Shown: positions 49,493-57,904 of the stretch, one piece after another | Numbering within the stretch: the stretch's first letter is position 1 | Layout of the letters: the number at the start of each line of letters is the position of its first letter | Assembly (NCBI GenBank): GCA_016714085.1 | Contig: JADJNW010000015.1 | Location: forward strand, 186,001-250,000 | Reading direction: 5' to 3' | DNA length: 64,000 bases | Source of the DNA: Saprospiraceae bacterium | GTDB taxonomy: Bacteria; Bacteroidota; Bacteroidia; Chitinophagales; Saprospiraceae | Notes under the pieces: generated by a model | What the model was told of the DNA's origin: nothing | Databases searched by the model: none | What the model saw: only the letters and a program-made list of their open reading frames with translations | Program-made: the position numbers and the translations under genes

Positions 49493-50254
49493 ATGCGAAA
49501 ATTATTGACTCTATTGCTTGTATTGGGTTTGACTGTATTTTCAAGCAATGTGACCCTATATGCTCAGGATTCACAGAGTACGGAAACCACAGAAGTTTCG
49601 GCCGCAGATGAGGGCCCTGCTGGGTATCAATTATTGAAGAAATACTTCATTGATGGTAGCTGGCAATTTATGAGCCTTGTATTGATCTGTTTGATCTTTG
49701 GTTTGGCTTTCGCTATCGAGCGTATTATTACGCTGAATATTGCTACTGTTAACACTGAAAAACTGTTAGCACGCATTGATGAGCAGCTCAAAACCGGTGA
49801 TCTTGACGCCGCTATGGAAGTATGTAAATCTACACAAGGTCCTACTGCCAGCATTTTGTACGAAGGTCTGAAAAATGCTAAAGAAGGTCCTGAAGCAGTT
49901 GAAAAGGCCATTGTTTCTTACGGTAGTGTACAAATGGGTCTCTTGGAAAAAGGCTTGGTTTGGTTGTCGCTGTTCATCGCTTTGGCGCCGATGCTCGGGT
50001 TCTTAGGTACGGTTATCGGTATGATCCAGGCATTCGACCGTATCGAGCAAGTAGGTGACATTTCACCAACGGTCGTTGCATCTGGTATCAAGGTGGCACT
50101 TTTGACGACGGTATTCGGTCTTGTGGTGGCTATTATCTTACAGGTGTTCTACAATTACATCATCAGTAAGATTGATAGCATCGTAAACAAGATGGAAGAC
50201 GCGTCTATCGCCTTGGTGGACATCCTTGCTATAAACGGTATTTTCAAGAAATAA
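49493..50254 (+). CDS. exbB: ExbB/TolQ-family proton-channel protein
   Basis: 253 aa inner-membrane protein of the MotA/TolQ/ExbB family; with ExbD it uses the proton gradient to energise TonB. The start is ATG 49493, which follows the tRNA and gives a leader MRKLLTLLLVLGLTVFSSNV, an N-terminal extension seen in Bacteroidota. Three helices: QFMSLVLICLIFGLAFAIER, WLSLFIALAPMLGFLGTVIG and VALLTTVFGLVVAIILQVFY. The signature LAPMLGFLGTVIGMIQAF and the conserved threonines in TM3 are present. First gene of a four-gene unit; needed for both SusCD systems. Confidence 0.93.
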   Translation: MRKLLTLLLVLGLTVFSSNVTLYAQDSQSTETTEVSAADEGPAGYQLLKKYFIDGSWQFMSLVLICLIFGLAFAIERIITLNIATVNTEKLLARIDEQLKTGDLDAAMEVCKSTQGPTASILYEGLKNAKEGPEAVEKAIVSYGSVQMGLLEKGLVWLSLFIALAPMLGFLGTVIGMIQAFDRIEQVGDISPTVVASGIKVALLTTVFGLVVAIILQVFYNYIISKIDSIVNKMEDASIALVDILAINGIFKK

Positions 50255-50272
50255 AAAAGAATCCAACACGCT

Positions 50273-50746
50273 ATGTATAAATTTTTAACCAAAAATGGAC
50301 AGGCCATTGCATTCATTGCCGGCTTAGTGATCACAGGTATTTTCTTCCTGATCGCTTTAGGTGGCATGGAGGCTTTCAATGCTTTGTCCAAAGAAGATCA
50401 ATACAACAGCTCAATTTTTGACTTTGGATTGTACGGAGCTATTGCTTTCACTGTGATTGCCGCATTGGCTACGCTTGCTTTTGCTATTTTGCAAATAGCT
50501 GGCAATATTCGCAATTCTGTAGCCGGAATCATAGGCATTTTGGTACTGGTAGGTATCTTTATCGTATCTTATGCTATGGCTAGTGGCGAAGTAACAGGTG
50601 ATATTGCAAGAGCAGTTGAAAATGCGGGAGGTATTTCCGCTAACAATCTCAAGCTTATCGGTGGTGGTATTACTACATCACTGATTCTACTGGGGCTGGC
50701 TACATTGACATTTGTGGGTTCAGAAATTCGTAACTTTTTCAAATAA
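50273..50746 (+). CDS. four-helix membrane protein inserted between exbB and exbD
   Basis: 157 aa with four hydrophobic helices (about residues 10-30, 50-75, 82-102, 130-150) and no known motif. It sits 18 bp after exbB and 6 bp before the first exbD, so it is part of the energising operon. I know similar small membrane proteins at this position in Bacteroidota exb operons, but not a tested function. A structural or assembly role in the ExbB/ExbD complex is inferred from position. Confidence 0.75.
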   Translation: MYKFLTKNGQAIAFIAGLVITGIFFLIALGGMEAFNALSKEDQYNSSIFDFGLYGAIAFTVIAALATLAFAILQIAGNIRNSVAGIIGILVLVGIFIVSYAMASGEVTGDIARAVENAGGISANNLKLIGGGITTSLILLGLATLTFVGSEIRNFFK

Positions 50747-50752
50747 TTTGCT

Positions 50753-51304
50753 ATGGCTAAGTCTAAGAGCAGAATGGCCAACGAGATCAATGCCAGTTCA
50801 ATGGCTGACATTGCCTTCTTGTTGCTGATATTTTTCCTTGTAACTACTACAATTGTAGAAGACAAGGGTATTACCGTGAAGCTGCCGCCATGGTCGGAAG
50901 AAGACCCGGAATCGCTGAAACTGAAGTCTCGAAATGTATTTTCCGTGCTAGTGAATGCACAGAATCAGTTGCTAGTGAGGAACGAACCTACGGACATTCG
51001 TGACTTGAGAGAGCGCGCAAAGGAGTTTATCCGAAACCCACAGAGACGTGAAGACTTATCGGAAAATCCTAAAAATGCCATTATTTCGCTCAAAAACGAC
51101 CGGGGTACCAATTACAGAACCTACCTGGAAGTGTACAACGAGTTGAAAGGAGCGTATAATGAATTATGGGATGAGCTTTCGCGACAAAAGTTTGGCGTAC
51201 CCTATAGTGACGACTTACCGATTGCTTATATAAAAGCGATCAAGGAAGAAATTCCAATGGTATTGTCAGAAGCAGAGCCTACGGCTTTCGGGGAAGAGAA
51301 TTAA
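50753..51304 (+). CDS. exbD: ExbD/TolR-family protein 1
   Basis: 183 aa. The single transmembrane helix (ADIAFLLLIFFLVTTTIVED) contains the proton-carrying aspartate at its start (SMADIAFLLL). The periplasmic domain follows, with KLPPWSEEDPESLK and an insertion of about 35 residues relative to short ExbD proteins (NYRTYLEVYNELKGAYNELW). Bacteroidota usually carry two different ExbD proteins, and a second copy follows after 92 bp. Confidence 0.92.
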   Translation: MAKSKSRMANEINASSMADIAFLLLIFFLVTTTIVEDKGITVKLPPWSEEDPESLKLKSRNVFSVLVNAQNQLLVRNEPTDIRDLRERAKEFIRNPQRREDLSENPKNAIISLKNDRGTNYRTYLEVYNELKGAYNELWDELSRQKFGVPYSDDLPIAYIKAIKEEIPMVLSEAEPTAFGEEN

Positions 51305-51396
51305 CGACCAAGGATTTTTGGACGGTGTCGAAAACTACCAAATTCATTCAAATTTTTTGAACGGCTGCTTTAAAAGTAGCTTAAAACGGAAACGTT

Positions 51397-51861
51397 ATGT
51401 CTAAGTTTTCTAAAAAAAGAGGAAAGGCTACTCCGACCATTTCGACCGCGTCGCTGCCCGATATCATCTTTATGTTGTTGTTCTTCTTCATGGTAGTTAC
51501 TACCATGCGGGATGCAGAGCTTAAAGTGCAAGTAAATACACCTTTTGCTACGGAATTGACCAAATTGGAAGAAAAATCACTGGTAAATTATATTTACATC
51601 GGCCGTCCGACACAGAAATTCCAGTCGGTTTATGGTACAAAGCCTCGTATCCAATTAGGAGATAAATTTGCCACAGTTGCTGATCTTCCATTGTTTTTGG
51701 AACAACACAAAATCAAAGTGCCAGAGAACAGACGTGGTTCGATCACTTCTTCTCTACGTGTAGATGGTGGTGCTACTATGGGTATTGTGCAAGACGTAAA
51801 AAACGCAGTTGAGAAAACAAGGGCAGTTGAAAATCAACTATTCTGCGAAGAAAAGACCTGA
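51397..51861 (+). CDS. exbD: ExbD/TolR-family protein 2
   Basis: 154 aa. Transmembrane helix DIIFMLLFFFMVVTTMRDAE with the conserved aspartate (SLPDIIFMLL). The compact periplasmic domain ends in SLRVDGGATMGIVQDVKNAVEKTRAV, the standard ExbD strand-helix ending. It is shorter than its neighbour and lacks that protein's insertion, so the two are old paralogues likely forming a heterodimer in the ExbB ring. Last gene of the operon, followed by a terminator. Confidence 0.92.
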   Translation: MSKFSKKRGKATPTISTASLPDIIFMLLFFFMVVTTMRDAELKVQVNTPFATELTKLEEKSLVNYIYIGRPTQKFQSVYGTKPRIQLGDKFATVADLPLFLEQHKIKVPENRRGSITSSLRVDGGATMGIVQDVKNAVEKTRAVENQLFCEEKT

Positions 51862-51906
51862 TTTGGACTAATATTTGAGTCACACAACTGCTTAATCTTG
51901 AATAAA

Positions 51907-51945
51907 AGAGGTCTCTCGTTTTTTGACGGAAGACCTCTTCTGCTT
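51907..51945. terminator. bidirectional terminator between exbD and DUF4293 gene
   Basis: AGAGGTCT (51907-51914) pairs with AGACCTCT (51931-51938). T-rich tracts follow on both strands (TTCTGCTTTT plus, TTTTATT minus). Confidence 0.8.
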
Positions 51946-52383
51946 TTATCGGAGTCGATCCATTGATTTTACAAGCTTTTCATCCTTTCTGATAAAGCGA
52001 TAAGCTAGGATAGCAAAAACTAAAGCTGCTAAAGGCAAAAATCTTCCTAATTCATCTTTATCTGATTGATTATCAATTGTTTTTAATGCTTGTGCGTAAT
52101 AAATTAGGCTAACGATAATTCCAACCAAATTGAGTACAAATGAAAGCAATGTCAAGCGCATCTGCAATTTTCGATTGCGAAATAAAAAAATACTCACCAC
52201 GGCTAAGGCTCCCGATAACACGAAAAGCGCCAGCATTATAATTTGGTCATTGATATCAAAAACCTGATCGGCGAAAGCCGTATTTGGTATGTCTGCTGGA
52301 GTAGATGCGAATGGGAATGCAAATAATGAAAAAATACAAGCTGCTGCTAATAGCAAAAAAATGGTCTGGATTCGCTGTATCAT
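51946..52383 (-). CDS. DUF4293 four-helix membrane protein
   Basis: 145 aa. It starts MIQRIQTIFLLLAAACIFSL and ends EKLVKSMDRLR, both constant features of the DUF4293 family, which is restricted to Bacteroidota as far as I know. Four transmembrane helices; the loop after the first is periplasmic. In many genomes it lies near rho or housekeeping genes; the function is not known. Here it is single, divergent from the FAD oxidoreductase, with a perfect -7 box upstream. Confidence 0.9.
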   Translation of the reverse strand: MIQRIQTIFLLLAAACIFSLFAFPFASTPADIPNTAFADQVFDINDQIIMLALFVLSGALAVVSIFLFRNRKLQMRLTLLSFVLNLVGIIVSLIYYAQALKTIDNQSDKDELGRFLPLAALVFAILAYRFIRKDEKLVKSMDRLR

Positions 52384-52411
52384 ATTATTTCTTTTGTTTA
52401 ATCATTTTCCG

Positions 52412-52419
52412 CAAATATA
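52412..52419 (-). promoter_or_regulatory. -7 box of DUF4293 gene
   Basis: On the minus strand TATATTTG matches TAnnTTTG, 29 bp before the start codon. No TTTG lies 19 bp further upstream. Confidence 0.5.
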
Positions 52420-52506
52420 CTTAACTGACAAGGATATTTCATTTGTCATTTCAGTAAATATGGAGATGCAATTGTGACAACTTCCCAAGAGTTGCTTGAA
52501 ATTGAC

Positions 52507-52514
52507 TAAATTTG
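52507..52514 (+). promoter_or_regulatory. -7 box of FAD oxidoreductase gene
   Basis: TAAATTTG matches TAnnTTTG, 22 bp before the TTG start at 52537, which supports that start. No clear -33 element. Confidence 0.5.
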
Positions 52515-52536
52515 CGCTGCGCAAAATCACATATTC

Positions 52537-53706
52537 TTGAAAAATTTTCAGCCACCGACCACGCTTAGTTATTGGGAACGCGAGACTTTCTTCCTGCATT
52601 GGGATGTGGTAGTCATTGGCAGTGGCATCGTGGGGCTGAGTGCGGCGATTCGATTGAAAGAATTACAGCCTAATCTTCGAGTAGTGGTCTTAGAGCGAGG
52701 CGTCTTGCCCTTCGGGGCGAGTACCCGCAATGCTGGTTTTGCTTGCTTTGGTAGCATGACCGAACTCCTGGATGATTTGAAAAAACAATCAGAAAGCGAG
52801 GTTTGGGCGCTGGTGGAGCGGCGTTGGAGAGGCTTACAACGTTTGCGCAAAAGAGTAGGAGAGGCGCGAATGCAATATGAAAATTTAGGTGGTTACGAAT
52901 TATTTCGACCGGAAGAAGGATTGACTTTTGAAGAATGCATAGCACATTTAGAGATTTTTAATCAAATTATTAATAATATAACAGGATTTGATCATGCGTA
53001 TCAAATTGCTGATGAACGAATTACCGATTTTGGTTTTAAAAAAGTAAAAAATCTAATTGTCAATACACTGGAAGGGCAGTTGCACACTGGCAAAATGATG
53101 GAAACCCTGTTGCAAATTGCAGCAGAAAAAGGAATTAAATTCCTAAACGGTCTGGAAATCAAGCATATAGAAAGCGGGAAAGATAAAGTGCGAATCCATA
53201 CGGTTGAAAATTGGGAATTACAAGCCAACAAAGTGCTGGTGACAACAAACGGGTTTGCTCAGCAACTTTTCCCTGATTTGGAAGTGCTACCTGCTCGCAA
53301 TCAAGTACTTATAACACAGCCAATTTCCGGGCTTCGCATCAAAGGTGCGTTTCATTATGATCGGGGTTATTTTTATTTTCGGGATGTGGATGGACGCATT
53401 TTGCTCGGAGGCGGTAGGAACTTAGCAGCGCAGACAGAACAAACCGATGAATTTGATACTACGGAGTTGATTCGCAATGCTTTACAACAGCTTTTGAAAG
53501 AAGTAATTCTGCACGATCAAACCGTTGAAATTGACACCTGGTGGAGCGGTATTCTGGGCCTTGGCGAGCAAAAAAAGCCCATTGTAAAAGAGGTGAAGCC
53601 GAATGTATATGTAGCAGTGCGCCTTGGCGGCATGGGGGTGGCGATTGGCAGCCTTGTAGGAGAGGAGGGAGCGGAGCAAATTTTAGATGTAAAATCAGAA
53701 ATTTGA
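52537..53706 (+). CDS. FAD-dependent oxidoreductase (DAO family)
   Basis: 389 aa flavoprotein of the D-amino-acid oxidase/glycine oxidase superfamily. The Rossmann motif is VVVIGSGIVGLSAAIRL (about residues 27-43), with the acidic end of strand 2 in VVVLERG and then GASTRNAGFACFGS. The substrate/FAD-binding core has VLVTTNGFAQQLFPDL and the C-terminal FAD motif GGMGVAIGSLVGE. There is no ATG before the domain, so TTG 52537 is the start. Substrate probably an amine or amino acid, close in layout to gamma-glutamylputrescine or sarcosine oxidases, but not resolved. Confidence 0.87.
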   Translation: MKNFQPPTTLSYWERETFFLHWDVVVIGSGIVGLSAAIRLKELQPNLRVVVLERGVLPFGASTRNAGFACFGSMTELLDDLKKQSESEVWALVERRWRGLQRLRKRVGEARMQYENLGGYELFRPEEGLTFEECIAHLEIFNQIINNITGFDHAYQIADERITDFGFKKVKNLIVNTLEGQLHTGKMMETLLQIAAEKGIKFLNGLEIKHIESGKDKVRIHTVENWELQANKVLVTTNGFAQQLFPDLEVLPARNQVLITQPISGLRIKGAFHYDRGYFYFRDVDGRILLGGGRNLAAQTEQTDEFDTTELIRNALQQLLKEVILHDQTVEIDTWWSGILGLGEQKKPIVKEVKPNVYVAVRLGGMGVAIGSLVGEEGAEQILDVKSEI

Positions 53707-53800
53707 AATTAGGACATTTTCTATTTATTAAAGATTCGTTAATCTAAACATTTCGATACCAACATTTTACAAAACCGATCGTTGTAGAAAAAAACGCAGC

Positions 53801-55678
53801 ATGAGGATATTATTTAGTTCTTGGGTACATGTGCTGATTATTATATTGATTGCCAATATTGCTCAAGCGCAAACTAAACCACCCGTGGATCAAAAGAAAA
53901 GCGACCAGGTAAAAGTGGATTGGGCCGATGAATTTTATAATATCCAGGAAGGTGATAAAATTATTCAAAAACTTCGGGGAAATGTAGAATTGCGTCAGGA
54001 TAGCGTTTATATGTACTGCGATTCTGCGACGATTGAAAATAATATTTATGTGGTGGCAAAAGGTAATGTATTGATTCAGCAAGGCGATACCACCAATGTT
54101 TTCGCGGATTCGGTGGTCTATTGGGCTGATTTGAAACAAGCATCTTTATTTGGAAATGTAGCTTTGATTAATAATACGCAAAAGTTATTTACAGAACGCC
54201 TGGATTATGATGTAAATACTAAAACCGCTACTTATTTTGAGGGCGCAACGCTTACCAATAATGAAACCCAGCTTAGTAGCAAACGCGGATATTATTATGT
54301 GCGTAATAATGAAATTTTTTTTCGAGATAGTGTAATTGTTATTGATCCTGATTTTAGCCTGCGCTCGGATACTTTAAAATTCAACACCGAAACCCGGACG
54401 GTTTTTTTTCTCGCCCCTACTTTGATTACAACCGATAGTAGTAAAATTTATTGCGAAGACGGATTTTATGATACTTATAATAATATAGCCGAATTCCGAG
54501 AAAATGCGCAGTACGCACGCGGCGAAAAACAGCAGGCAACCGCCGATACCATTCATTATGATGGCAAAAATAAGATTTATATCCTTGAAGGAGATGCCCA
54601 TTTTACAGATACGAATCAAGACGCCAGCGCCAATACGATTCGCTACGAAGAAATAAATGATAAATATTATTTAACAGGAAATGCCAGTTATAAAGATTCT
54701 ACCAGAAATATTAAAGCAGAGGAAATAATTTATGATCGGAAAAACGAATTGTACTCTACAAAAGGCCGTTCACGTATTATTGATCCACCTCAAATTTTAG
54801 AAGCTGATGCGGAGGCTTATACCGAACTGAATGGCACGGGCGTTGCTTTTGGCAATGTAATTTGGCAGGATACATCAGCGAATTTGACCATATTATGTGA
54901 GCGTTCTGATTTTAATCGCAATACTAATTATATCAAAGCAACCGGCGGGCAGCGCGGCCGACCTTTACTTATTACAGAAATTGATAATGATTCCTTATTT
55001 TTATCTTCTGATACCCTGCTTGCTTCTCAAGCAATAGATACATTAAGCAATGATACAATACGTACATTATTTGCTTACAATCGAGTACGTATTTATAAAA
55101 GCAATTTGCAAGGCATTTGCGATTCTTTGACTTATAATTCTGCAGATTCTATTTTTCATTTATATAAAGAACCGATTTTATGGTCGGATACTTCGCAGTT
55201 TGTAGCAGATACAATGGATTTGCAGTTGCGTAACGAACAAATTGATCGTATCTTTTTACATAATAATGCTTTTATTGTAAATTCGGCAGATGAGGTTTTT
55301 TACAACCAAATCAAAGGGCGCGATATTACAGCTTTTTTTGAAGCAGATGAATTGCGAAAAATGCACGTGGAAGGCAATGCAGAGTCGGTTTATTATGCTA
55401 CAGATGATGAAAATGCTTACATCGGTGTAAATAAAATTTTATGTAGTGAAATGACGATGTATTTTGGGAATAATAATATTGATCAAATCCGATTTTACGC
55501 TCAGCCCAAAGCAAATTTGATACCGATGAAACAAGCCAATCACGAAGATTTGAAAATGGAAGGCTTTAGCTGGGAGGTAAGAAAGCGCCCCAAAAATAGG
55601 GATGATGTATTTATTGAAATAAAAACGGAACTAACAATACCAGCAGCGGATGAGAAAACGAAGACTACTGGCAATTAG
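53801..55678 (+). CDS. OstA/LptA-like exported protein
   Basis: 625 aa. A signal peptide (MRILFSSWVHVLIIILIANIAQAQ) is followed by repeated beta-jellyroll strands of the OstA/LptA type: DKIIQKLRGNVELRQDSVYMYCDSA, NIYVVAKGNVLIQQGDTTNVFADS, HYDGKNKIYILEGDAHFTDT, YYLTGNASYKDSTRNIKAEEI. The family (OstA-like in Bacteroidota) is thought to bridge the periplasm in lipopolysaccharide transport. It lacks the large C-terminal LptD barrel. Its last 29 bp overlap the next gene in another frame, so the two are translationally coupled. Confidence 0.88.
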   Translation: MRILFSSWVHVLIIILIANIAQAQTKPPVDQKKSDQVKVDWADEFYNIQEGDKIIQKLRGNVELRQDSVYMYCDSATIENNIYVVAKGNVLIQQGDTTNVFADSVVYWADLKQASLFGNVALINNTQKLFTERLDYDVNTKTATYFEGATLTNNETQLSSKRGYYYVRNNEIFFRDSVIVIDPDFSLRSDTLKFNTETRTVFFLAPTLITTDSSKIYCEDGFYDTYNNIAEFRENAQYARGEKQQATADTIHYDGKNKIYILEGDAHFTDTNQDASANTIRYEEINDKYYLTGNASYKDSTRNIKAEEIIYDRKNELYSTKGRSRIIDPPQILEADAEAYTELNGTGVAFGNVIWQDTSANLTILCERSDFNRNTNYIKATGGQRGRPLLITEIDNDSLFLSSDTLLASQAIDTLSNDTIRTLFAYNRVRIYKSNLQGICDSLTYNSADSIFHLYKEPILWSDTSQFVADTMDLQLRNEQIDRIFLHNNAFIVNSADEVFYNQIKGRDITAFFEADELRKMHVEGNAESVYYATDDENAYIGVNKILCSEMTMYFGNNNIDQIRFYAQPKANLIPMKQANHEDLKMEGFSWEVRKRPKNRDDVFIEIKTELTIPAADEKTKTTGN

Positions 55679-56414
55679 TATTATTTTACTTTTGAGTATA
55701 ACCGCAAGGGCTGCAACGCCCTCGGCGCAACAATTGCAGCGTGCCAATAAGGCATACCAGGCAGGCGATTTTGCGGAAGCGCTTACGCAATACGAAGCTT
55801 TAGTGGAAGAAGGCTATCGCTCGGAGGCATTGTATTATAATCTTGCCAATAGTTATTATCGTACTAATAAAATAGGTAAAGCTATTCTTTTCTACGAAAG
55901 GGCGCTCATGCTTGATCCTAATGATTCGGATATCCGGCATAATTTACAAGTAGCGCAAAGCCATTTGCAGGATGAGATTGAAGCCTTGCCGACCTTTTTT
56001 CTTACAAAATGGATCAACAATTTGACCTTGGAATTTGCTACCAATACTTGGACAATCCTGGCATTGATAAGCCTTTGGGTCGGCATTGCAGGGTTAGCGG
56101 TTTGGATATTGAGCAAAGTGCGCCGCACCAAAAAAATTGGATTTACTGCTGGGGTTATATTGATATCATTGAGTTTCATCGCTTTTGCTATTGCAAATTA
56201 TCGCTCGCAATTGGATCAAGATAGCCGACGAGCGGTTGTCATGCAACCAAAGGTGGCTCTGCATAGCGCACCTGATACGCAAAGTACCGTCGTTATTGAG
56301 GTACATGAAGGCATTACGGTCAGTTTATTAGATAAAATCGGTGAATGGTATAAGGTATCTTTACCAAATGGCGAAGAAGGCTGGCTACCGCAAAATTCTT
56401 TCGAGCGCATTTAA
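55650..56414 (+). CDS. BatE-like TPR and SH3 membrane protein
   Basis: 254 aa. Signal peptide (to ARAA), two TPR units (ANKAYQAGDFAEALTQYEAL; ALYYNLANSYYRTNKIGKAILFYERALML), two transmembrane helices (about residues 130-155 and 165-185) and a C-terminal bacterial SH3 domain (LHSAPDTQSTVVIEVHEG...EWYKVSLPNGEEGWLPQN). This order matches BatE of the Bacteroidota aerotolerance (Bat) operon, but batA-D are not next to it, so the name is used only as a domain description. It is coupled to the OstA-like gene by a 29-bp overlap. Confidence 0.82.
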   Translation: MRKRRLLAISIILLLSITARAATPSAQQLQRANKAYQAGDFAEALTQYEALVEEGYRSEALYYNLANSYYRTNKIGKAILFYERALMLDPNDSDIRHNLQVAQSHLQDEIEALPTFFLTKWINNLTLEFATNTWTILALISLWVGIAGLAVWILSKVRRTKKIGFTAGVILISLSFIAFAIANYRSQLDQDSRRAVVMQPKVALHSAPDTQSTVVIEVHEGITVSLLDKIGEWYKVSLPNGEEGWLPQNSFERI

Positions 56415-56481
56415 AATAAATACTTGATAATCAATCAGTTATTTATTAAAAATTGTCAATACTTAATTATCAATAATCAAT

Positions 56482-56515
56482 AAAAAAGCCTCGCCCAAAA
56501 GAGCAAGGCTTGAAA
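56482..56515 (-). terminator. terminator of the rplU-rpmA transcript
   Basis: On the minus strand, AAGCCTTGC (56503-56511) and GCGAGGCTT (56486-56494) pair with one mismatch, followed by TTTTTT. It lies 30 bp after the rpmA stop; it may also serve the plus-strand gene. Confidence 0.82.
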
Positions 56516-56541
56516 AACATAAAGCTATGAAAACTAAATTT

Positions 56542-57254
56542 TTATTCTTCTTCTTGGTCAACCACTTTTCCACCTTTTAGTTCATCCTGGTACTGCTGCA
56601 ATTCCTCCCATTTTCCTTTGGAAGCTAATTGAGCTTGTTTTGCCCAAGTGGCTGGATCGTGCATTTTGTAGCGGCTACCCGCTTCTGCAAGTATTTCTTT
56701 CAGCTTTTCAATATCTGCGCTAGCTAATGCTGACCAGCTATCGATACCTGCATCTTTGAGCAAACCTTCGATTTTTGGGCCTACACCTTCAATAACTTTG
56801 AGGTCATCAACCTTTATTTTCTGACCCGAAGGTAATGTTATTTTGTCGCCAGAAGAAACTTTCGGTGCGATTTTTTCAACAGCAGGTGTTTCAGTAACTG
56901 TTTCTTTTACTGCTGGAGCTTCCGTTTTAGCTTCGACTATTGGCGCTGCTGCTGGTTCTGGCTTTTTCTTTTCTACTTTGGCTACCGTTTCTACGATCTC
57001 CTGGAAAGGAACGATGCTCACGAAGGTTTTATCTTGTCTTCTACGCTTGAATTCTACCGTACCAGCTACGGCTGCGTGCAGGGTATAATCTTTTCCCATA
57101 TAAACGTTTTCACCGGCATGGAATTTAGTGCCACGCTGACGAACGATGATATTCCCTGCTTTGGCATACTGACCACCATAGAGCTTGACACCCAATCGTT
57201 TAGGATTACTATCGCGCCATTCTGGGTACTACCTTCACCTTTTTTATGTGCCAT
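56542..57254 (-). CDS. rpmA: 50S ribosomal protein L27 with C-terminal helix-hairpin-helix extension (one frameshift)
   Basis: Reconstructed length about 237 aa, against about 85 for ordinary L27. The start ATG 57254 gives MAHKKGEGSTQNG. One missing C near 57216 breaks the frame, and adding it gives NGRDSNPKRLGVKLYGGQ, the invariant L27 sequence. The L27 core runs to FVSIVPF (about residue 88). A Glu/Ala/Pro-rich linker follows (about 95-145), then a helix-hairpin-helix domain (LKVIEGVGPKIEGLLKDAGI) and a helical tail (AGSRYKMHDPATWAKQAQLA). Since L27 is essential, the frameshift is almost certainly an error. It is in an operon with rplU, 56 bp upstream. Confidence 0.92.
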
Positions 57255-57310
57255 TTCTTTTAGATTTAAAATTTGAGATATGAGATTTAAAAAGCTTCAC
57301 CATTTACAGT

Positions 57311-57625
57311 TTATACTGCAATACTGTCAATCTTGATCTTGGTGAAACTTTGGCGATGCCCGTTTTTCACGCGGTATCCTTTACGTCTCTTTTTCTTAAA
57401 TACAATAACCTTGTCACCTTTCTGGTGGCCAAGTACTGTGGCGTTGACCTTTGCTGCATTTAGCGTCGGCTTGCCAACCGTGACGTTGCCTTCACCTTTT
57501 TCAACCAATAAAACTTGATCGAAAGAGATTTGGTCGCCCTCGGTAGCTTCTAACTGGTGGACGAAGATCTCTTGACCTTCCTCAACTTTGAACTGCTGAC
57601 CAGCTATGGTTACGATTGCAAACAT
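57311..57625 (-). CDS. rplU: 50S ribosomal protein L21
   Basis: 104 aa, full length. MFAIVTIAGQQFKVEEGQEI at the start and KKKRRKGYRVKNGHRQSFTKIKI at the end are the family's rRNA-binding signature. The ATG at 57623-57625 is chosen over a longer frame because it gives the conserved N-terminus. It precedes rpmA in the usual rplU-rpmA order. Confidence 0.96.
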   Translation of the reverse strand: MFAIVTIAGQQFKVEEGQEIFVHQLEATEGDQISFDQVLLVEKGEGNVTVGKPTLNAAKVNATVLGHQKGDKVIVFKKKRRKGYRVKNGHRQSFTKIKIDSIAV

Positions 57626-57703
57626 GAGCGAAATTTTGTTTTGAAAATAATAAAATACAAGCTGCATTCAGATAATTGCAAAGGCAATTCCCAAACGGCT
57701 GGC

Positions 57704-57733
57704 AAAGGTAAAACTTTTTTGCGATTCTGCCAA
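57704..57733 (-). promoter_or_regulatory. promoter of rplU-rpmA
   Basis: On the minus strand TTGG (57730-57733), 18 bp, TACCTTTG (57704-57711): a perfect -7 box. The leader is about 75 nt. Confidence 0.6.
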
Positions 57734-57904
57734 GAGTTCCAAGTCCAGAAAAATAGGTTTTATCTTGTTTTGTATTAATTGCACGGTGAAATAATTTTTT
57801 CACTATAAACCTATAAGATTTCAAAAAACTTTACAGATTTGACAAAGAGATAATATATTGAAATCCAATTTATAATGTATGATAATTTTAAAAATTAAAA
57901 AAGC

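Noticed and set aside
49050..49548. Minus-strand open frames across the tRNA, with segments such as ERAGFEPAIPF and RERDSNPRYPF
   Set aside because: These are the well-known false ORFs antisense to a serine tRNA; the tRNA is complete on the plus strand.
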